From: Actinomycetota bacterium
GTDB lineage: Bacteria; Actinomycetota; Actinomycetes; Propionibacteriales; Propionibacteriaceae
Reading direction: 5' to 3'
NCBI GenBank assembly: GCA_020161755.1
Contig: JAIUOS010000001.1
Coordinates: forward strand, 62,001 to 126,000
DNA: 64,000 bases
The notes beneath the pieces were generated by a model, which ran no database searches, was not told where the DNA came from, and saw only the letters and a program-made list of their open reading frames with translations. The translations under genes were made by a program, and so were the position numbers. Shown in pieces: positions 18,444-27,753 of the stretch (position 1 is the first letter of the stretch; every line of letters starts with the position of its first letter).

Positions 18444-18962
18444 GTGAGCGCAGCGCGCGTGCGTCCTGGAGGGCCGTCGGTCATCGACATCCCGTCCGCC
18501 CGGTTCCCCGAGTGCCTGGACGTGCTGCACGCCGCCTTCGGCGCTGAGGTGGCCGACTACGGGATCACCGCGGAGAACACCCCGTCCAACCCCGCGTTCT
18601 GGGACGCCTCGGTGATCCCTTCACTGGTCGGGCGCGGCTTCGAGCTGATCGGTGTGGAGGGGGACGGACGCCTGCTCGGCTGCGTGTTCGCCGGCGCGTC
18701 ACGCCGGCGTCCGGGTGTCTGGGAGCTCCGCCACCTCGCGGTCGCGCCGGCCGGACGCCACCGCGGCTACGGCGAACTTCTGGTCGCGGAGAGCGCGCGT
18801 CGCGCCCGTGCGGCCGGGGCGCAAACGCTGCGCATCGGGATTGTCGCGGAGAACCTCCGCCTGGCCCACTGGTACGCGCGGCTCGGGTTCGTCACCACCG
18901 AGTCCCGGCGGCAGTACGCGGGCCTCCCGTTCACCGTCGACCACCTGGAACTGACTCTCTAG
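18444..18962 (+). CDS. GNAT-family N-acetyltransferase
   Basis: 172 residues. The acetyl-CoA site is seen in LRHLAVAPAGRHRGYGELLV (about residue 95), with LAHWYARLGF near the C-terminus. Substrate unknown. GTG at 18444 is preferred because TGAGGAG lies 5-9 nt upstream; a GTG at 18414 inside the DUF3817 gene is the alternative. It is convergent with parB. Confidence 0.82.
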   Translation: MSAARVRPGGPSVIDIPSARFPECLDVLHAAFGAEVADYGITAENTPSNPAFWDASVIPSLVGRGFELIGVEGDGRLLGCVFAGASRRRPGVWELRHLAVAPAGRHRGYGELLVAESARRARAAGAQTLRIGIVAENLRLAHWYARLGFVTTESRRQYAGLPFTVDHLELTL

Positions 18963-18980
18963 CTCTTTGTCGATAAAGCG

Positions 18981-19871
18981 CTACGTCAACAAGTCGGCGA
19001 TACGCCCGAGGTCCTCGGCACCGGCGAACTCGATCACGATGCGTCCCTTGCTGCGTCCCTCGCTCACCAGGACGCGGGTGTCGAGCCGTTCGGTGAGCTC
19101 ACGCTGGAGTTCCTCGGCCGGACCCGAGAGTTCAACCGGCTTCTTCGAGCGCGGTGCGCGCCGGGTGCCGTGCTCCCCCACGGAGACGATCTCCTCTGCG
19201 GCACGCACCGACAGCCCTTCGGCGACGATTCGCGTAGCCAGGTGCTCCATGGCGTCGGTGTCGGGCAGCATCAGGATGGCGCGGGCGTGCCCCGCGCTGA
19301 GCACGCCGGCCGCTACTCGGCGCTGCACGGGGGCCGGTAGCTGCAGCAGGCGGATGGTGTTGGAGATCTGCGGTCGCGAGCGCTTGATGCGCACCGACAG
19401 CTCTTCCTGCGTGCAGCTGAAGTCGCTCATCATCTGCTGGTAGGCGGCGGCCTCCTCCAGCGGGTTGAGCTGGGCGCGGTGCAGGTTCTCCAGGAGGGCG
19501 TCGCGCAGCAGGTCGGCGTCCTCGGTGCGCCGGATGATCGCCGGAATTGTCGATAAACCGGCTTGTTGACTCGCCCGCAGTCGTCGCTCGCCCATCACCA
19601 GCTCGTACGTGCCGTCGTCGAGCGGACGGACCACCACCGGCTGGAGCAGGCCGACCTCGGAGATCGACCCGACGAGCTCGGCGAGCGCGTCCTCGTCGAA
19701 GACGGTGCGCGGCTGCTTGGGGTTGGGCTTCACGTCGGCGATGGGCACCTCGGCGAAGCGGGCGCCGGCCGGAACGTCGGGCGCCGGGGCGTCGGAGCCG
19801 TGGAGTTCGGGATCGGTGCGCTGGAGCAGGTCGCCGAGTCCCCTACCGAGGCCGGTGTGGCGTGCGTTCAT
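18981..19871 (-). CDS. parB: Chromosome-partitioning protein ParB
   Basis: 296 residues. N-terminal ParB/Noc domain with box motifs GERRLRASQQ (CTP-binding) and ENLHRAQLNPLEEA, a central KorB-like helix-turn-helix (CTQEELSVRIKRSRPQISN), and a C-terminal dimerisation domain. ParB loads at parS as a CTP-dependent clamp and spreads to organise the origin. Its start overlaps the parA stop by 4 nt. Two candidate parS sites lie close by. Confidence 0.96.
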   Translation of the reverse strand: MNARHTGLGRGLGDLLQRTDPELHGSDAPAPDVPAGARFAEVPIADVKPNPKQPRTVFDEDALAELVGSISEVGLLQPVVVRPLDDGTYELVMGERRLRASQQAGLSTIPAIIRRTEDADLLRDALLENLHRAQLNPLEEAAAYQQMMSDFSCTQEELSVRIKRSRPQISNTIRLLQLPAPVQRRVAAGVLSAGHARAILMLPDTDAMEHLATRIVAEGLSVRAAEEIVSVGEHGTRRAPRSKKPVELSGPAEELQRELTERLDTRVLVSEGRSKGRIVIEFAGAEDLGRIADLLT

Positions 19872-20803
19872 GCGGAGCGCTCCTTCGTCTGGTCGAGAGC
19901 GGCACCGCGCTCAGCGAGTTCGGTGGCCGCGTCCAGGTAGGCCTGGGCTCCGGCGGACGCCGAGTGGTAGGTGAGGACGGACTGGCCGTAGCTGGGCGCC
20001 TCGGAGACGCGCACCGAGCGCGGGATGGCCGCCTTGAGCGTCTCCTTCGGGAAGTGCTCGCGCACCTCTGCCGCCACTTGGGACGCCAACCGGGTGCGGC
20101 CGTCGTACATGGTGAGCAGGACGGTCGACAGGTACAGGTGGTCGTTCATCGAGCCCTTGACCAGGTTGATCGTGCGCAGCAGTTGCGAAACGCCCTCCAG
20201 CGCGTAGTACTCGCACTGGATCGGGATCAGGATCTCGTCGGCCGCTACGAGGGCGTTCAGGGTGAGCAGCCCCAGCGAGGGCGGGCAGTCGATCAGCACG
20301 TAGTCGGGCTGGTACCGGCCGTTGAAGGTACGCAGGGCGTTGAGGAGCCGGCTCTCCCGCGCGGGCGTGCTGACCAGGCCGATCTCGGCGCCGGCGAGGT
20401 CGATGGTCGCGGGGAGCACCCACAAGCTGTCGGCCTCTGGCGAGCGCTTGATCAGGCTGGCGATGGGTGAGTTCGCGGTGAGCACCTCATACGTGCCCTG
20501 AATGCCCTCGTGGTGTTCGATGCCCAGCGCGGTGGACGCATTGCCCTGTGGATCGAGGTCGATCACCAGGACGGAGAGTCCGCCGAGCGCGAGCGCGGTC
20601 GCCAGGTTCACGGCGGACGTGGTCTTGCCCACTCCCCCCTTCTGGTTGGCGATGACCATCGTCCGGGTCCGAGCCGGCTTCGGAAGCGATGTTTCACGTG
20701 AAACAGCGAATTCGAGGTCGTCCGGATCTTCGGGACGGGGATCGCCGAACTCGGGTTCGTCGAAGACGACGCGCCGCGGAGTGGGCGGGGGAGTGATCGT
20801 CAT
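19868..20803 (-). CDS. parA: Chromosome-partitioning ATPase ParA (Soj)
   Basis: 311 residues. Deviant Walker A KGGVGKTT (about residue 55), DLDPQGNAS, and YVLIDCPPSLG (Walker B). It forms an ATP-dependent DNA-bound gradient that moves ParB-parS. The ~45-residue N-terminal extension is rich in Pro, Glu and Asp. A parS site lies within the codons of this extension (20690-20705). Operon with parB. Confidence 0.96.
   Translation of the reverse strand: MTITPPPTPRRVVFDEPEFGDPRPEDPDDLEFAVSRETSLPKPARTRTMVIANQKGGVGKTTSAVNLATALALGGLSVLVIDLDPQGNASTALGIEHHEGIQGTYEVLTANSPIASLIKRSPEADSLWVLPATIDLAGAEIGLVSTPARESRLLNALRTFNGRYQPDYVLIDCPPSLGLLTLNALVAADEILIPIQCEYYALEGVSQLLRTINLVKGSMNDHLYLSTVLLTMYDGRTRLASQVAAEVREHFPKETLKAAIPRSVRVSEAPSYGQSVLTYHSASAGAQAYLDAATELAERGAALDQTKERSA
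20690..20705. promoter_or_regulatory. parS: parS site 1, inside parA
   Basis: A perfect 16-bp TGTTTCACGTGAAACA, the ParB-binding palindrome conserved across bacteria. It encodes residues of the ParA N-terminal extension. Confidence 0.95.
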
Positions 20804-20820
20804 GGGTCTCCTGCGCTCGA

Positions 20821-20836
20821 CGTTTCACGTGAAACA
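20821..20836. promoter_or_regulatory. parS: parS site 2, upstream of parA
   Basis: CGTTTCACGTGAAACA differs from the consensus only at the first base. It lies 18 bp upstream of the parA ATG, where ParB binding could also affect parAB transcription. Confidence 0.88.
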
Positions 20837-20905
20837 TCAGGATAGGGGTTCCCGCTGACCCTCTCGAACCTCGTCTGCTCGGCAGCTGAACATCATCACC
20901 GTGGC

Positions 20906-21030
20906 GGCCGACGGGCTCGCTGGTTCCGATCCGGTCCTGTCTTCCCCAGGAAGCGTCCGCGGGTGCGGGCCTCAGGGCGAGGGTTCTCAAGGGATACGGA
21001 CCTTGATCGGAACCAGCGAGCCCGTCGGCC
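20906..21030. repeat. Long inverted repeat module 1 (25-bp arms, 75-bp middle)
   Basis: Left arm 20906-20930 and right arm 21006-21030 are exact reverse complements (GGCCGACGGGCTCGCTGG...). The middle 75 bp has no gene. It lies in the gap between rsmG and parA. Confidence 0.85.
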
Positions 21031-21111
21031 TTCCAGGGAAAGCCCCGTCAGCCAAGCGAGCCTCCTCACACCACCCAGCCAGACGCCCAGCCCGGCCAAC
21101 CCAACAGTGAA

Positions 21112-21227
21112 GGTCGGGCTCGGGACACCGTGCGCGGGACCTATCCTTTGGAACCCGAGCACCACCCCACTGCACCGAACAAGCAAGCGTGACCACCACG
21201 TCCGAGAACGGTGTCCCGAGCCCGACC
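21112..21227. repeat. Long inverted repeat module 2 (20-bp arms, 76-bp middle)
   Basis: Left arm 21112-21131 and right arm 21208-21227 are exact reverse complements (GGTCGGGCTCGGGACACCGT). The architecture matches module 1 but with different sequence. No open frame in the gap (20837-21293) looks coding. Confidence 0.85.
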
Positions 21228-21293
21228 GGAAGCAGACCCAACCCGGCAGGGCCGTCGCCGGCCCTCCGTGAGCGGGATGGACGCTGGAGGCGA

Positions 21294-21893
21294 TCAGCGG
21301 GAGAGCTCGATCAGCCAGGTCGATTCGCCGGTGCCCGGGACGGGGCGCTCGTGGACGCGGCCGGTCAGCCGGTGTTTGCGAAGGAGGCCAGCAGCGTCCG
21401 CGAGCTCGGTGGACGCCGACGAACCCTTCAGCGCGAGCAGGCGACCACCGGGCGCGAGCAGGGGGAGGCACCAGCCGACGAGGCGGGGGAGCGGAGCCAC
21501 AGCGCGGCAGGTCACCACATCGAAGGTGCCGTGGTGCTCCTCCGCCCGCGCCCGCACCACCGGCACCCGATCGCCCAGGTCGAGCTCGTCGACCGCCAGC
21601 TCCAGGAAGTTCACCCGGCGCAGCAGCGACTCCAGCAGGGTCACCCGAAGGTCCGGACGCAGGATCGCAAGCGGAATGCCGGGCAGGCCGGCGCCACTCC
21701 CCACGTCCACCACCGAAGCGCCCTCGCCGAACAGGTCGGCGCCGGCGATCGAGTTCAGGACGTGCCGGTCCCAGAGCCGATCGCCCTCCCGGGGCCCGAC
21801 CAAGCCCCAGTCGATTCCTCGACTTGCCAATATGTCTACATATCGGCTCGCCGTCGGAGCGGCGTCACCGAAGACCTCGGCGCGAGGATCCAC
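21294..21893 (-). CDS. rsmG: 16S rRNA (guanine-N7)-methyltransferase
   Basis: 199 residues. SAM-dependent methyltransferase of the GidB/RsmG family that modifies G527 of 16S rRNA. Motifs: LWDRHVLNS, SAM-binding VVDVGSGAGLPGIPLAI, LLESLLRRVNFL, and VTCRAVAPL. The GTG start lies 5 nt after the khpB stop. Last gene of the rpmH-to-rsmG run, in the standard origin order. Confidence 0.95.
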   Translation of the reverse strand: MDPRAEVFGDAAPTASRYVDILASRGIDWGLVGPREGDRLWDRHVLNSIAGADLFGEGASVVDVGSGAGLPGIPLAILRPDLRVTLLESLLRRVNFLELAVDELDLGDRVPVVRARAEEHHGTFDVVTCRAVAPLPRLVGWCLPLLAPGGRLLALKGSSASTELADAAGLLRKHRLTGRVHERPVPGTGESTWLIELSR

Positions 21894-21898
21894 CGGGA

Positions 21899-22480
21899 TC
21901 AGGACTTGGGCAGCACCACGACGCGGCGGTGCGGCTCCTCGCCCTCCGACTCGCTGACCAGGCCGGCGGCCGCCACCGAGTCGTGCACGATCTTGCGCTC
22001 GAACGGGTTCATCGGTGCCAGCCGCACGGCCTCGCCGGACTCGTTGACCTCCGTCACGGCATCCCGGGCCAGGTCCTGCAGCACCTTGCGACGCTTGTCG
22101 CGGTGCCCGCCGATGTCGAGCATCAGCCGGCTGCGGTGACCGGTCTCGGTCATCACCGCGAGGCGGGCGAGCTCCTGCAGAGCCTCCAGCACCTCGCCGT
22201 CCTTGCCGACCAGGGCGTCCGCTTCGGTGATGATCGACACGTGCGCGCGGCCACCCTCGGCGTAGGTGTCGATGTCGCCGTCCAGGTCGGCGATGTCGAG
22301 CAGCTCCTCCAGGTAGTCGGCGGCGATCTCGCCCTCGTTCTCGAGCGCGGACTCCTTGCGCGAGCGCGGCGCCTCCGCCGTCTCGTCGCCGGCGTCCGTC
22401 GCCTCGTCCGTCGCCTCGTCCGTCGCGACCTCGGTCAGGTCCTCGACGACCACGTCCACCTCGTTCTGATCTTCGCTCAC
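21899..22480 (-). CDS. khpB: RNA-binding protein KhpB (Jag; KH and R3H domains)
   Basis: 193 residues. An acidic N-terminal ~45 residues with a small tandem (DEATDEATD), then a KH domain (HVSIITEADALVGKDGEVLEALQELA) and an R3H domain (MNPFERKIVHDSVAA). KhpB partners KhpA in RNA binding and is linked to cell elongation. It sits between yidC and rsmG as in most Gram-positives. GTG start. Confidence 0.93.
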   Translation of the reverse strand: MSEDQNEVDVVVEDLTEVATDEATDEATDAGDETAEAPRSRKESALENEGEIAADYLEELLDIADLDGDIDTYAEGGRAHVSIITEADALVGKDGEVLEALQELARLAVMTETGHRSRLMLDIGGHRDKRRKVLQDLARDAVTEVNESGEAVRLAPMNPFERKIVHDSVAAAGLVSESEGEEPHRRVVVLPKS

Positions 22481-22499
22481 GTTGTCCTACTCCTCGTTG

Positions 22500-23597
22500 C
22501 TACTGCTTGCGCCCGGCGCGGCTGTTCTTCTTCGGCTGCTGCCGCTGGATCACCTGTCGTTGCACCGTCGGCGCGGCACCGTCCGTGGACGTGCTCGTCG
22601 CCGACCCGTTGGCTACGGACGAACCGCTGCCCTGGCGTGCCACCTTCGTGGGGTCGTAGGCCGTGGTCTCCGGACGCTTCCGACCGGCGCCGCGACGACG
22701 GGCCGCGATCTCGTCGGGGTCCTTGCCGTGAGCCCGCATGCGCTCCTCCCAGTCCACGTAGGCCGGGGTGCCGGGGGCGGGGTTGTTGTGGATCAGGATG
22801 TACTGCTGGCCCATCGTCCACAGGTTCGTCGTCAGCCAGTAGATCAGCACGCCGATCGGGATGCTCACGCCGCCGATCGCGTAGATCGCCGGGAACATGT
22901 ACAGCATCATCTTCTGCTGCTGCGCCATCGGGCCCGTCAGGGCGTCCGGCGGCATATTCTTGCGCATCAGCTGGAGCTGGGTGATGAACAGCACGCCGGT
23001 CATCAGCACGATCAGGGTCAGCGCCACCCACTGGGTGGGCCCGAACGCGGTGATCGGCAGGAAGGTGGACGAGATCTTCGCCCCGAGCAGCGTCGCGCTC
23101 TGCAGGGACGTCACCAGGTGCGGGTTCGTCTCGAAGAAGTAGCCGAGCGCGGTGCCGTGGGAGACGCTGTTCAGCACGTAGAACAGCGCCAGGAAGATCG
23201 GCATCTGCAGCAGCAGCGGCAGGCACGAGGCCATCGGGTTGACGCCCTCGGCCTTGTAGAGCTTCATCGTCTCCTGGCCGAGGCGCTCCCGGTCGTGCCC
23301 GAACTTCTCGTTGAGCTCCTTCACCTTCGGCTGGATCAGCTGCATGTTGCGCGCGGAGTTGATCTGGCGGACGAACAGCGGGATCAGCGCGGTGCGGATC
23401 ACCATCGTCAGGAGCACGATCGACAGCGCCCAGGTGCCGCCCCAGTCGGGGTTCATGCCGAGCATGGTCAGCAGCGAGTGGAAGCCGACCAGGATGCCGG
23501 ACACCGCCCAGTACAGCGGCGTCATCATCGTGCCGAGGAAGCCGAGGAAGTCGTCCCACATGTTCAGCGGGACGAGCAGCGGGATCATCAGGTTCAT
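22500..23597 (-). CDS. yidC: Membrane protein insertase YidC
   Basis: 365 residues. Oxa1/YidC family: LSIVLLTMVIRTALIPLFVRQ (the Arg in the hydrophilic groove), NPMASCLPLLLQMPIFLALFYVL, and C-terminal helices ending at YWLTTNLWTMGQQYIL. A basic tail (after ~300) may contact ribosomes. It lacks the large periplasmic domain of proteobacterial YidC, as expected for an actinobacterium. Its ATG overlaps the yidD stop. Confidence 0.95.
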   Translation of the reverse strand: MNLMIPLLVPLNMWDDFLGFLGTMMTPLYWAVSGILVGFHSLLTMLGMNPDWGGTWALSIVLLTMVIRTALIPLFVRQINSARNMQLIQPKVKELNEKFGHDRERLGQETMKLYKAEGVNPMASCLPLLLQMPIFLALFYVLNSVSHGTALGYFFETNPHLVTSLQSATLLGAKISSTFLPITAFGPTQWVALTLIVLMTGVLFITQLQLMRKNMPPDALTGPMAQQQKMMLYMFPAIYAIGGVSIPIGVLIYWLTTNLWTMGQQYILIHNNPAPGTPAYVDWEERMRAHGKDPDEIAARRRGAGRKRPETTAYDPTKVARQGSGSSVANGSATSTSTDGAAPTVQRQVIQRQQPKKNSRAGRKQ

Positions 23598-23905
23598 CTC
23601 ACCTCGTGGACGCAGGAGTGCGCCAGGTCAGGGGCCGGGACGGCCGTTGCGGAACTGCTGGCCTGTTCAGCGGCCCAGGCTTCGGCGGCCGGCGTGCCCG
23701 GGACGGGGTCGTACCCGCCCGCTGCCCACGGGTGACAGCTGGCCAGCCGCTTGGTGGCGAGCCAGGTGCCCTTGATCGCGCCGTGCACGGTGACCGCCTC
23801 GAGGGCGTAGGCCGAACACGACGGGTAGTACTTGCAGACGTTGCCGTACAACGGGCTGATCACGGCCCGGTAGACCTTCAGGAGCCCGATCAGCAGGTAC
23901 TTCAT
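23594..23905 (-). CDS. yidD: Membrane protein insertion efficiency factor YidD
   Basis: 103 residues. Small amphipathic protein with the hallmark VYRAVISPLYGNVCKYYPSCSAYA and KRLASCHPWAAGGYDPVP. The internal ATG is used: the family starts at MKYLLIGLLKVYR. It overlaps rnpA and yidC by 4 nt each. Confidence 0.94.
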   Translation of the reverse strand: MKYLLIGLLKVYRAVISPLYGNVCKYYPSCSAYALEAVTVHGAIKGTWLATKRLASCHPWAAGGYDPVPGTPAAEAWAAEQASSSATAVPAPDLAHSCVHEVR

Positions 23906-24240
23906 GACGCCAGCCGATCTAGCGCGCTCGCCAGGGCCGCGTCGAAGTCGGACGCGAGGTCGGCGGCGGTGGCGGCCGGCGGCAGTGCCCGCACCACCAC
24001 GTCCACCGTGAACGGTGCGGACGCGAGCGCGTGCGCGGCGAGGTGACGCAGACGACGCTTCACCCGGTTGCGATGGACGGCGTTGCCGACCGACTTGGAG
24101 ACGATGAAACCTGCGCGCGAACACTCCTGCGGGGTGCGACGCGCGTGCACCACCAGTGACGGGCGTCCGCACCGGACGCCCTGGCGCAACGTGTCGCGGA
24201 AGTCCCCGGGGTTACGCAACCGCGACCGGGCAGGCAACAC
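23902..24240 (-). CDS. rnpA: Ribonuclease P protein component
   Basis: 112 residues. Binds the RNase P RNA and helps mature tRNA 5' ends. It begins MLPARSRLRNPGDF, as in the family, and has the signature VSKSVGNAVHRNRVKRRLRH. GTG at 24240 is the likely start, 11 nt after the rpmH stop; TTG one codon later is possible. Confidence 0.93.
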   Translation of the reverse strand: MLPARSRLRNPGDFRDTLRQGVRCGRPSLVVHARRTPQECSRAGFIVSKSVGNAVHRNRVKRRLRHLAAHALASAPFTVDVVVRALPPAATAADLASDFDAALASALDRLAS

Positions 24241-24251
24241 CGCGTGCCGGC

Positions 24252-24389
24252 TCAGCCGGCGAGGCGGACGCGGCCCTGACGGCGACGGGCCGAGATGATG
24301 GCGCGCCCCGCACGGGTGCGCATCCGCAGACGGAAGCCATGGGTGCGGCTGCGACGCCGGTTGCTCGGCTGGAAAGTGCGCTTGCTCAC
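24252..24389 (-). CDS. rpmH: 50S ribosomal protein L34
   Basis: 45 residues. The reading frame gives [20 protein letters not shown] and ends [11 protein letters not shown], clear L34. It starts at GTG with TTGGGAG upstream. First gene of the minus-strand run rpmH-rnpA-yidD-yidC-khpB-rsmG, divergent from dnaA. Confidence 0.97.
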   Translation of the reverse strand: MSKRTFQPSNRRRSRTHGFRLRMRTRAGRAIISARRRQGRVRLAG

Positions 24390-24711
24390 GCGAGTGCTCC
24401 CAAGTTCGTAATTTTCGGATCAGATGCGCCCACCTGGACACACGGGCGTCGCGACAGCGACTGCCCAACTCTACGCGGCGTGTACGACACCGGGCAAACC
24501 GGACAGATCGAGGTTAACCCGTCGAGTCGACACGCCGATGTGACTTGATCAAGTTTCAAAACCGTTTGCGCGGGCCCCCAGACCTCGCTAGGTTGCTCTA
24601 GGCCAACGGGGACCGTCACCCCCGTGGTCCGCTGCATCCTTGATGCACAGTCTGTGGACAATCGTGTGGAAACCTGGCTGGGGCAGGTAGTGAGGAGCCG
24701 AAGCAGGACCC
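24390..24711. promoter_or_regulatory. rpmH/dnaA divergent promoter region with DnaA boxes
   Basis: 322 bp without a gene. A perfect DnaA box (TTGTCCACA on the minus strand) is at 24653-24661 and a weaker one (GTTTCCACA, minus strand) at 24665-24673, about 40-60 bp before dnaA. This suggests dnaA autoregulation or an accessory origin element. Confidence 0.75.
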
Positions 24712-26106
24712 ATGTCTCAGCCGTCCCCAGCGAGTGAACCCGTCGCGTCCGCCGAGCTCCAGGCCGCCTGGACGCACGTCTGGGACTCCTCCGACCCGGT
24801 CACCCGGGGCTGGCTGCAGGGAATGCGTCCGGTCACGATCCACGATTCGCTGGTCATCCTGGCCGTGGCGAACGACTTCACCCGCGACCGCGTCGAGAGC
24901 CGGCTGCGTCCGGCGATCGAGCAGCAGCTGTCGGAGTACTACTCGCGTCCGATCCGGCTCGCCATCGACGTGGACCCGCTGATCGAATCCGACGAGGCGC
25001 ACGCCGAACCCCCGGTGGCCGCTCCCGAGCCGCCGCCGGCGAGCTCGCGTCCGACGAACGGACGCACCGGTGGTGACCGGCTCAACCCGAAGTACTCCTT
25101 CGAGACCTTCGTGATCGGGAACTCCAACCGCTTCGCACACGCCGCGGCCGTCGCCGTGGCCGAGGCGCCCGGCAAGGCCTACAACCCGCTGATGATCTAC
25201 GGCGACTCGGGGCTGGGCAAGACCCACCTGCTGCACGCCGTCGGCCACTACATCCGCAACTACTACGACCGGGTCCGGGTGAAGTACGTCTCCACCGAGG
25301 AGCTCACCAACGACTTCATCAACGCGGTTTCCGACAACCGGACGGCGGACTTCCGCCGCCAGTACCGCGACGTCGACGTCCTCCTGATCGACGACATCCA
25401 ATTCCTCGAGGGCAAGATCCAGACCCAGGAGGAGTTCTTCCACACGTTCAACACCCTGCACACCGCGCAGAAGCAGATCGTGCTCACGTCCGACCGTCCG
25501 CCCAAGGGGCTGGAGGCGCTGGAGCCGCGGCTGCGCAGCCGTTTCGAGTGGGGCCTGATGACCGACATCCAGCCGCCCGACCTGGAGACGCGGATCGCGA
25601 TCCTGCGCAAGAAGGCGGCCGCCGAGCGGCTCACCGCCGGCCCGGACGTGCTCGAGTTCATCGCGTCCAAGATCCAGACGAACATCCGCGAGCTCGAGGG
25701 TGCGCTGATCCGGGTGACCGCGTTCGCCAGCCTGAACCGGCAGGAGGTCGACCTGGCCCTGGCCGAGGTGGTGCTCCGCGACCTGATCCCCGAGGGCGCC
25801 GAGACCCGCATCTCGTCCACCGCGATCATGACCCACGTGGCCGACTACTTCGGCATCACCGTCGAGGACCTCTGTGGCCAGAGCCGGACGCACGTCCTGG
25901 TGACGGCCCGCCAGATCGCCATGTACCTGTGCCGTGAACTCACTGATCTGTCGCTGCCGAAGATCGGCCAGCTGTTCGGCGGCCGCGACCACACCACCGT
26001 GATGCACGCCGATCGCAAGATCCGCCAGCTCATCCGTGAGCGTCGCAGCGTCTTCAACCAGATCACCGAGCTGACGAACCGCATCAAGCAGTCCCCGCTC
26101 CGCTGA
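24712..26106 (+). CDS. dnaA: Chromosomal replication initiator DnaA
   Basis: 464 residues. Domain I (1-~90), a short Pro-rich linker (domain II), an AAA+ domain III with Walker [12 protein letters not shown] (about residue 163) and Walker [13 protein letters not shown], the arginine-finger region around [12 protein letters not shown], and DNA-binding domain IV with the DnaA signature [15 protein letters not shown]. It opens oriC and loads the helicase. Candidate boxes flank it on both sides. Confidence 0.98.
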   Translation: MSQPSPASEPVASAELQAAWTHVWDSSDPVTRGWLQGMRPVTIHDSLVILAVANDFTRDRVESRLRPAIEQQLSEYYSRPIRLAIDVDPLIESDEAHAEPPVAAPEPPPASSRPTNGRTGGDRLNPKYSFETFVIGNSNRFAHAAAVAVAEAPGKAYNPLMIYGDSGLGKTHLLHAVGHYIRNYYDRVRVKYVSTEELTNDFINAVSDNRTADFRRQYRDVDVLLIDDIQFLEGKIQTQEEFFHTFNTLHTAQKQIVLTSDRPPKGLEALEPRLRSRFEWGLMTDIQPPDLETRIAILRKKAAAERLTAGPDVLEFIASKIQTNIRELEGALIRVTAFASLNRQEVDLALAEVVLRDLIPEGAETRISSTAIMTHVADYFGITVEDLCGQSRTHVLVTARQIAMYLCRELTDLSLPKIGQLFGGRDHTTVMHADRKIRQLIRERRSVFNQITELTNRIKQSPLR

Positions 26107-26157
26107 CGCCCGTCCCGTCCTCGTCCCCTTGGCCAGGGCCGCACCAGCCCGTCCCCG

Positions 26158-26232
26158 CGCAGACGCCCCCGAAACTCACAGACGCCCCTGAAATTTCGGG
26201 GGCGTTTGTCAACTTCGGGGGCGTCTGCGGGG
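26158..26232. repeat. Dispersed palindromic repeat R1, copy 4
   Basis: It starts about 50 bp after the dnaA stop, at the left edge of the presumptive origin. The form is closest to copy 1 (same GTTTGTCAACTTCGGGG inner segment). It probably terminates dnaA transcription. Confidence 0.85.
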
Positions 26233-26264
26233 GAGCGGACGGAGGCTGTCACCCGGGCGGGGGA

Positions 26265-26585
26265 CACTGTGCACTTCTGTGGAAAACTCGGGGGATAACC
26301 TGACCGACCTGTGGGTCGTTCGCACCGGACGCGGCGTCGTCCTCAAATCCTCCCCGTGTGATTTCGGGTTGTCCACAGCGGCCGTCCACTCCCGACACGC
26401 CGTCGGGGCAGGGCGGACGCCGGTTTTCCACCGAATCCACAGGCGCTATGACCCCTACGAATTGAAAGATCTCCGATGAACTTCAAAGTCAGCGGATGCA
26501 CAGACTGGGGAAACGCCCTGAAGGCGTGTCAGGTCGCTCCGCGTCGATATGATCAACCGACCACGCCTGTGAGTACTAGGGAGCA
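26265..26585. other. oriC: Probable chromosomal origin (oriC) between dnaA and dnaN
   Basis: Non-coding and relatively AT-richer. DnaA-box-like 9-mers: TGTGGAAAA (26278-26286, one mismatch on the minus strand), perfect TTGTCCACA (26369-26377), TTTTCCACC (26424-26432), GAATCCACA (26433-26441); GGATAA near 26293 is a partial box. An A/T-richer tract runs about 26447-26490. The dnaA-dnaN location is the actinobacterial norm. A TATGAT at 26548-26553 is a plausible dnaN -10. Confidence 0.85.
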
Positions 26586-27743
26586 ATGGTGAAGATCCGT
26601 CTCGAGCGCGACGTCCTGGCCGAAGCCGTCCAGTGGGCTGCGCGCAGCCTGCCGACCCGTCCGAGCGTCCCGATCCTGGCCGGCCTGCTGGTCAAGGCCG
26701 CGGGGAGCCAGGTGGTGATGAGCAGCTTCGACTACGAGACCTCCGCGCAGATCACGGTCAAGGCCGAGGTGTCGGACGAGGGTGTCGCGCTGGTGTCGGG
26801 ACGCCTGCTGGCCGACATCGCCCGCTCGCTGCCGAACAAGCCGGTCGACATCACCGCGGACGAGACCCGCATGGAGCTGGTCTGCGGCACCGCACGCTTC
26901 ACCCTGCAGACGCTCCCGGTCGCCGACTACCCGGCGCTGCCGGAGATGCCCGAGGCCACCGGCGCGATCCCGAGCGAGGAGTTCGCCAAGGCGGTCAGCC
27001 AGGTCGTGGTCGCGGCCGGACGCGACGAGCTGCTGCCGGTCTTCACCGGCGTCCGCATGGAGATCGAGGGCGACACGCTGTCGCTGCTGGCGACCGACCG
27101 CTACCGGATGGCGCTGAAGGAGCTCGACTGGAGCCCGGTCAGCCGTGGCGACGGCGCGGCCCTGGTGCCGGCCCGGGTGCTGGCCGAGACCGCGAAGAGC
27201 ATGACCGCGGGCGAGCAGGTCACCCTGAGCCTGTCGTCGGCGGCCGCCGGTGACGGACTGATCGGCTTCGAGGGCACCGGCGCGGCCGGCGTCCGCCAGA
27301 TCACCACGCGCCTGCTGGACGGCGAGTTCCCGAAGGTCCGCCACCTGATGACCGTGCAGGCGACGGTCACCGTCCGCGCCAACACCGCCGAGGTGATCGC
27401 CGCGGTGAAGCGCGTCGGTCTGGTGGCCGAGCGCAACACCTCGCTGCGCATGCTGATCGGCGACGGCTCGATCACGCTCGAGGCGGCCACCGGCGACCAG
27501 GCGCAGGCCGTCGAGGCGCTGGAGGCCGTGGTCGAGGAGACCGCCGGCGACTCGGGCATGACCGCGGCGGGCTTCAACCCGCACTACCTCTCCGACGCGC
27601 TGGCCGCCCTGGACAGCCCGTACGTGCAGTTCTCGTTCACCCAGCCCGGCAAGCCCTGCCTGCTCACCGGCCTGAACGAGCTGGACGGCGAGCCGCTGGA
27701 CGACTACAAGCACGTGATCATGCTCATGCGCCTGCCGGCGTGA
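26586..27743 (+). CDS. dnaN: DNA polymerase III beta sliding clamp
   Basis: 385 residues, three clamp folds. It begins [34 protein letters not shown] and the C-terminal end [12 protein letters not shown] are family features. It forms the dimeric ring that tethers the polymerase. TAGGGAGCA precedes the ATG. recF follows after 10 nt. Confidence 0.97.
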   Translation: MVKIRLERDVLAEAVQWAARSLPTRPSVPILAGLLVKAAGSQVVMSSFDYETSAQITVKAEVSDEGVALVSGRLLADIARSLPNKPVDITADETRMELVCGTARFTLQTLPVADYPALPEMPEATGAIPSEEFAKAVSQVVVAAGRDELLPVFTGVRMEIEGDTLSLLATDRYRMALKELDWSPVSRGDGAALVPARVLAETAKSMTAGEQVTLSLSSAAAGDGLIGFEGTGAAGVRQITTRLLDGEFPKVRHLMTVQATVTVRANTAEVIAAVKRVGLVAERNTSLRMLIGDGSITLEAATGDQAQAVEALEAVVEETAGDSGMTAAGFNPHYLSDALAALDSPYVQFSFTQPGKPCLLTGLNELDGEPLDDYKHVIMLMRLPA

Positions 27744-27753
27744 CGCGTCCGGC

